Origin: Schizophyllum amplum
Taxonomy: Eukaryota > Basidiomycota > Agaricomycetes > Agaricales > Schizophyllaceae
Direction of reading: 5' to 3'
Length of the DNA stretch: 64,000 nt
Assembly: GCA_007026445.1 (NCBI GenBank)
Contig: VDMD01000030.1
Coordinates: 310,001-374,000, forward strand
The notes beneath the pieces were generated by a model. It searched no databases and was not told the origin of the DNA. It was given only the letters and a program-made list of their open reading frames with translations. Below, one piece after another: positions 59,018 to 64,000 of the stretch. Positions within the stretch are counted from its first letter, which is position 1. Each line of letters starts with the position of its first letter. A program made the translations under genes and the position numbers.

Positions 59018-60020
59018 ATGAAGCTCACGCTACGGCCGGAGTGGCGGCTGTACCCGCTCGCGTCGTTTTTCGGCGTGCTCGACCTCAAGTCTGGCGTCGT
59101 CGTCGCGCTTCTCTTTGCGCTCCTCAACAAGGTCGCAGGCGTGTACGGCCTCATCGCCACCCTCACCGGCGCCGGCGGCTCCTTTGCCCAGATCAGTCTC
59201 TACCTCTACTCCACCGTCGCTCTCGTTGCCATCGTCCTTGGCCTAAAAGCTGTCCAACGAGTGCGTTGCTCAAACGCACATCTCGTACACAAGCTGACAG
59301 CCGTCCCGCGCACAGGAGGACGCGAAGCAGACGCTCTACTTTGCGCACTTTTTCTTCTTCGATCATGCCCTCTCCACCGCCTGGGTCGTCTGGTTTGCCA
59401 TCGTGTGGTGGTTCCAAACCCCGCACGACGGGCGCCGGCAGGCGAACTCCGCTGCGCAGGAGGCCATGATGCACGCCGCGCCCCCGCACGAGCCCATGAC
59501 CGACGCCCAGCGCGTTGCTGCCGCCATGGCGATCTGGCAGCAGGAGAAAGGCTTCGCCGCCGCCATCATCATCATGAGCTGGCTCTCCAAGGTGCGCGTC
59601 GTCCTACCTGTCGCGCGCGCGTTATCCTGATCGACCTCCTGCGCAGTTCTACCTCGCGCTGCTGATCTACTCATATGCGACGCACCTTCGGAAGGGCTCG
59701 TACCGCGCGCTACCGCTCTCGCGCAGCTCACCGCTAATCCCTTCGAGCGTGCCCGCGCACTACGACGACACGGCGCTCGGGCTCGGGGAGGACGAGGACG
59801 TGGACGACTTCTACCGCGTACCTCTGCGCACGCCGGTGGGGCACAAGCCCGGGCAGGGCTCCGCGGGCAGCCTCGCGGACTTTGTCAGCGCACCACGCGG
59901 GCCGGGCAAGTCGGCGTTGGGGAACGGGAATGGGGACATTGTGTTCGATGCGGATGAGGTGTGTTTGTTTCATTTCGGAGGGAGGAGTCTGTTTGCTGAT
60001 GAATTGTTCAGCGACGATAG
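59018..60020 (+). CDS. KEI1: Inositol phosphorylceramide synthase subunit Kei1
   Basis: Four exons: 59018-59260, 59316-59591, 59647-59958 and 60012-60020, giving 279 residues. The N-terminal half has the Kei1 signature: FFGVLDLKSGVVVALLFALL followed by NKVAGVYGLIATLTGAGGS and a third hydrophobic helix (SLYLYSTVALVAIVLGLKAV). A fourth helix pair lies at AHFFFFDHALSTAWVVWFAI and FYLALLIYSYATHL. The C-terminal tail is polar and acidic. Kei1 is the regulatory subunit of the Golgi IPC synthase with Aur1, which makes the fungal-specific sphingolipid IPC from ceramide and phosphatidylinositol. The last exon is tiny (two codons and a stop) and could be modelled differently; reading through its donor gives a few other residues. 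The gene shares a 126-bp promoter with the eIF4E-like gene. Confidence 0.88.
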
Positions 60021-60552
60021 CCTTAGCTTTCTAGCACTTGTTATATCTGTCATAATTCTCCTAATCATACCAGTTCTGTGTACGCCCTCTCACATCATTC
60101 GTGCCGGCTTGTGCCTCTGGCCTACCTAGCCTGCTCACGTTTACGTTCCTGATCTGCGTCGTCCCTGCGCGTCAACTTCTCGATTACCAAGACCCGGAGC
60201 TTCAACTTCTCTCTTCCTCCCACTGGCGGACGCTTCGTCGCCCATTTTTGCCACTCACTCGCTCAAGGTATCCTTTCCTGCTGTATTTGTTGGCTGAGAG
60301 AGACATAAAAACGCTCGTTGTACGTAGGCTACATTCTAGAAGTATATAATGCTAGACGACATATACCAAACATCCAAGTCGCGCCTTGAAAGACTTTCGG
60401 AAAGTCTCATAGCGCGCGCCAAAGTACGGCTGCGGCCCGGCCGGACGGCAAGTCCGATGCGACGCCACATATTCCACTGAACTTGACCAGAGCCGCGAGC
60501 GCTGGGCTGAACGGCAACCACTGAAGCACCTTCGCGGATTCTGAGAGTCGAG
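60021..60552. promoter_or_regulatory. Intergenic region upstream of the Prp40 gene
   Basis: About 530 bp holding the 3' end of Kei1 and the Prp40 promoter. A short AT-rich patch (TAGAAGTATATAATGC near 60337) is the only TATA-like element seen. No gene. Confidence 0.35.
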
Positions 60553-63283
60553 ATGAATGTCTGGGTACGCTGGGAGGTTCTGACAGATGTATGTGTGCTC
60601 ATTCCTTGCAGACTGAGCACCGCAATCCGGAGGGCCGGACGTACTGGTTCAATACGGGAACACGGGAGAGCGTCTGGGAAAAGCCTGACGGTGCGTTATA
60701 GCAATGGAAACACAATTAATTAAGTGCATCGTGCTGATACAAGTAAAGACCTCAAAACTCCATTCGAGGTGCGAAAGACCGATCCTCACAAGTGGGACAG
60801 TCCGCTGATCGCGATACAGAAAGCTTTGACGACCACGAAGTGGAAGGAGTACTTCTCTGGGGGCAGGAAGTATTACTACATGTGAGTGTGCAGGAGCTAG
60901 GAAGAGCGCTGCGCTGAATCATACCCGCCAGAACCGAGACGAAGGAGTCCGAAATGGGATATGCCCGAGGAGCTTCTGCTCCTGCTGGAAAAAGTAGAGA
61001 AAGGTGGACCTGGAGCGGCGGCGACACCGACAACGTGCGTATATGTGCATATATGCGCGTAAATGTTACTCAAGCCACCCGCAGACCCAGCCAAATCACC
61101 GGACCCTCCGGCGCAGGGACGCCCGCCCCAGCTGCGAATGGGCAGGCGCCCAATGCCAACCCTCTCGCTGTAGGCGCGCATACAGGCGGTACTGCTGCTC
61201 AGAACGGCCTCCCACTGTCGTCTGGCGTCCTTCCAGCCCGCCCAAGCATCGGCGACGATCCGATCATCCCACACAACGGCTTCCAGACCTTCGAGGAGGG
61301 CGAGAAGGCGTTCATGCATCTCCTCCGCAAGGCCCGGCGTCGACCCGACGTGGACCTGGGAGCGGACTATGCGCGCGATCATCACGGACCCTCTGTACCG
61401 CGCGCTCAACTCGCTCGCGGAGAAGAGGCGGCGTTCGAGAAGTTTACGGCGCAGCTGAAGGCGAAGGAGCAGGAAGAGAAGGAGACGCGGATGGCCAAGC
61501 TGAGGCCGGCGCTGCGGAATATGCTGAAGGGCAACCCAAATGTCTTCCATTACACGACCTTCTCGACCGCGGACAAGCTCTTCGCGCAGCACCCGATCTG
61601 GCAGCAGGCGCGTTATAGAGTCCGAGCGGGCGGCATATTTTCGAAGAGTACTCAATGAGCTGAAGGAGCGGGAGATGGTGAGTGTCCTTTTCATGCCGCG
61701 ATAGCAGCTTTTGACAAGACATCAGCAAGAGACCCGTGCCTCGCGCACCCGCGCGACGCAGAAGGTCGGTCGCGCTCTTCAAGCAGCTGAACATTGATGT
61801 CTTGACCCGCTGGCGCACCGCGCACAAGATGCTGCTGGACTCGGAGGCGTGGAACGATGACCCCGAACTGCAGAAGCTCCCCAGCCTCGACATCCTCCTT
61901 GCCTTCGAGGACTACGCGCGTGTGACCGAGCGAGAGTTCGAGGAGCAGACGCGCCGGGCACAGGTGGAGAAGACGCGGAAGGAGCGCAAGGCGCGCGAGG
62001 GCTTCAGGAACCTGCTCCAGGAGCTCGTCACCAACGGCACCATCAAGGCGCGCTCGAAGTGGAAGGAGGTCTACCCGGTGTTCAAGGACGAATCCGGTAC
62101 CTCGACATGCTGGGCAACCCCCGGCTCCAACCCCCTTGAGCTCTTCTGGGACAGGTGGACGAGCTGGACCAGGTGCTGGACAAGAAGATGGAGGTGACGG
62201 ACGCGGGCGCTGAAGCGGCGGGCGGTGGCTAGTGCGCAGGGGGAGAGGGAGGCCGAGAAGGGCGAGGACGTGCAGAAGGAGCAGGAGGATGTGAAATGGA
62301 GGATGCAGCGGAGGCGGACAAGCGCCCAGAGATCAAGCCTGAGACAACGGAGGGGGAGTTCTTGGGATTTGGTCAAGGACGATTCCGAGGTGAAGGAGAA
62401 GCTTTCCGATGAGGATTTGCAAGAGATCTACAGTACGGTAAGTTCTGCTAACCCTGCTTTCTTCCATGCCATCTTACTCACGAGCCCTGTAGATGCTTGC
62501 CGCGGCGCTTCAGAGGCAAGCGGATGAGAAACGGCGGTTCGAGCGAAAGCAGAGACATCTTTCAGGATGACCTTCGCTACGCGCTTAAAAAACTACCGGA
62601 GCCGATCGACCTCAACATGAGCTTTGAAGATGTGAGTATTAACTCTTTAGCAGGCGCTGGTTGCTCATCACCACCCTGCAGGCGGTCCCGCTCATGCAGC
62701 ATCTCCCGGAGTATACGTCCATCGCTGACGACGGAAGGCCGGCGCGCTGCATTTGCCAAGTTCGTCAAGCGGCAGAAGGTCAGTTATCACGAGCGTATAA
62801 TATTTTAACAAGCACTAACGTTGCATCAGGAGCGCCTCCGCGAAGCTGCCTCTGAGGATGGGGGTTCGCAAAGTGGACGGAAGCGCAAGGAGCCCATGCG
62901 TGACCGCGACTACGACCGCGATGCAAAGCCTCGCGAGCGCGGCGGACGTTACCGTCAGGCCGATGACTATGACCGCCGCTACGATCGTGATTATCGCTCG
63001 CGACACGGTGGCGGGCATCGCGATGACCGACGTGACCGTCGGACGCGGGCGTACAGCCGGGATTGGGACGAGCCGCGAAGGGAGACCCGGATCGTGATAT
63101 GTCTGTCGCGCGGCGAGGAGCCTATCAAGTACGAACTTGACGAGCGTGCGGATAAGGTGCGTTTGGGCACATCTGGGGTCGGAAAGATTGGACTAATGCC
63201 TGGGACAGCGAATCAAGTATGAGCGCGAAGATGTCGTGCCGGCGAGGCCGCGGGAGGATACGCCGGAGGAGGGCGAAATATGA
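60553..63283 (+). pseudogene. PRP40: Prp40-type splicing factor (WW and FF domains), several apparent frameshifts
   Basis: The start is a 12-bp exon (60553-60564, MNVW) joined to 60612-60690, 60749-60768 and 60820-60881. This yields the first WW domain (TEHRNPEGRTYWFNTGTRES) and the start of the second (TKWKEYFSGGRKYYY). FF-domain sequence follows (NGFQTFEEGEKAFMHLLRKA; FTAQLKAKEQEEKETRMAKL; LLAFEDYARVTEREFEEQTR; ELVTNGTIKARSKWKEVYPV). An Arg/Asp-rich tail ends in EEGEI at 63283. Prp40 is a U1 snRNP protein bridging 5' splice site and branch point. The literal frame is broken by single-base shifts near 60952, 61331, 61430, 61617, 61767, 62096, 62133 and 62152. Between shifts the protein is well conserved, with no internal stops in the right frame. 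Because Prp40 is essential in yeast, indel errors in this assembly are a strong alternative to real decay. Confidence 0.8.
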
Positions 63284-64000
63284 TTGGATCCTGACGGTAT
63301 TTGCGTACTTATCTTTGCTCTTGCTGCTATGAAATGACTTTCAGCCTCTTGGAAGATGTCTGCGTGTGGTGGTTGTGTTTGTGCGCGTGATGGGGCAGAT
63401 GGGCTGATCCAGTGCGGTTCTTTTTTTTTCTATCCTCGTTGGATGTGGTTCCCCTTTCGCAGGTGCTCTCGACTGCTGGTCATGAGTGACACAAGAAGTT
63501 CATGGCTGTTTGCTATGTGGTGCGTCAGAGTGTGCTGTAAAGCGGGCTGACTGACTCGGTGCGCAACTATCCGGCGTACAATCCTATGTGTCTCAAGACG
63601 CAAGGCGGGTCGCGTCGTCAATCGCATCGGTGTGTAGTCAAAGCCCTACGTCGACTGGCCCTTCAAGCGTCATGTCACAAACGCCGGAGTACCTAGTGCG
63701 CTTGGTGGCTTAGGTGAGCAGTTTGTTCCAGCCTACCTGATGAATATGGACAGGACTGCACTTACAAGAGCAATGCACGTCGCCGTATTCTGCCTTCGAT
63801 GCCCATGTCTTCGCTCTGGAGCCGCTCGTTATTCATTGGGCAGGTGTAGGATTTTTGTTCTCCATTCTGCGATCTGTTTTCTGGTGGACTGCTTCGTGAT
63901 AGGCCGGTTCCTGACGATACTCGGTCCTGCCTTCGCGTACGAGCTATGCGCCGGCGTTCACCCTACTAGATGAACACTGTTGCTTGTTGAGGGCAACATC
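63284..64000. other. Right end of window without a recognisable gene
   Basis: A T-run at 63421-63429 and short frames only (for example 63740-63973) with no domain. It probably includes the Prp40 3' untranslated region. Nothing else is seen. Confidence 0.45.

Overview
The window looks like nuclear DNA of a filamentous basidiomycete (Agaricomycetes, possibly a wood-decay polypore). Genes are dense and GC-rich, and are split by many short introns of about 50 bp with GTGAGT/GTGCGT-type donors. Recognisable products are fungal or eukaryotic: an AP180/CALM-type ANTH adaptor, Kei1, a 4EHP-class eIF4E, Prp40, a TMEM14 protein, a DOMON-cytochrome b561 protein, a PQ-loop protein and two F-box proteins. 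I see no bacterial operon, CRISPR array, rRNA or convincing tRNA.

Left flank (1-18.3 kb). A Ser/Pro-rich protein gene runs off the left edge. About 4.4 kb without a recognisable gene follows. Next come a long many-exon orphan gene (minus, 5371-9580), a doubtful gene near 10.1-10.5 kb, a PQ-loop membrane protein (plus, 11323-12702), a DOMON-cytochrome b561 protein (minus, 13365-15110) and an F-box protein (minus, 16384-17769).

Centre (18.3-53.8 kb). This is the striking part: a tandem array of three large units (about 11.0, 10.8 and 9.9 kb) followed by a fourth, partial unit. Each unit starts 120 bp upstream of the start codon of an AP180-like clathrin adaptor gene. Each carries its first eight exons and the start of exon 9. 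The copy then breaks inside a Met-Pro-Met-Gln motif and runs into about 8-9 kb of filler. The filler consists of a 21-bp minisatellite, a purine-rich tract of about 0.5 kb followed by further purine-rich and pyrimidine-rich blocks, other minisatellites and diverged non-coding-looking sequence. Only the last copy (50217-53800) continues into the full NPF-rich tail (1010 aa). The three truncated copies keep open frames and splice sites and could encode ANTH proteins with a new heptad-repeat and Arg/Gly-rich tail (604, 604 and 653 aa). Units 1 and 2 match over their left nine kilobases. Units 2 and 3 match over their right three kilobases and into the next adaptor copy. The array was therefore built or homogenised by more than one overlapping exchange.

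Right flank (53.8-64 kb). A second F-box protein (plus), a TMEM14 gene with two apparent frameshifts, a 4EHP-class eIF4E (minus) divergent from Kei1 (plus) over 126 bp, and a Prp40 gene with several apparent single-base frameshifts. The frameshifts are either long-read indel errors or real decay; the sequence alone cannot decide.

The flanking genes are mostly housekeeping functions (mRNA splicing, cap binding, sphingolipid synthesis, endocytosis) that happen to be neighbours; nothing indicates a gene cluster with a shared pathway. The novelty lies in the repeated partial amplification of the endocytic adaptor gene.
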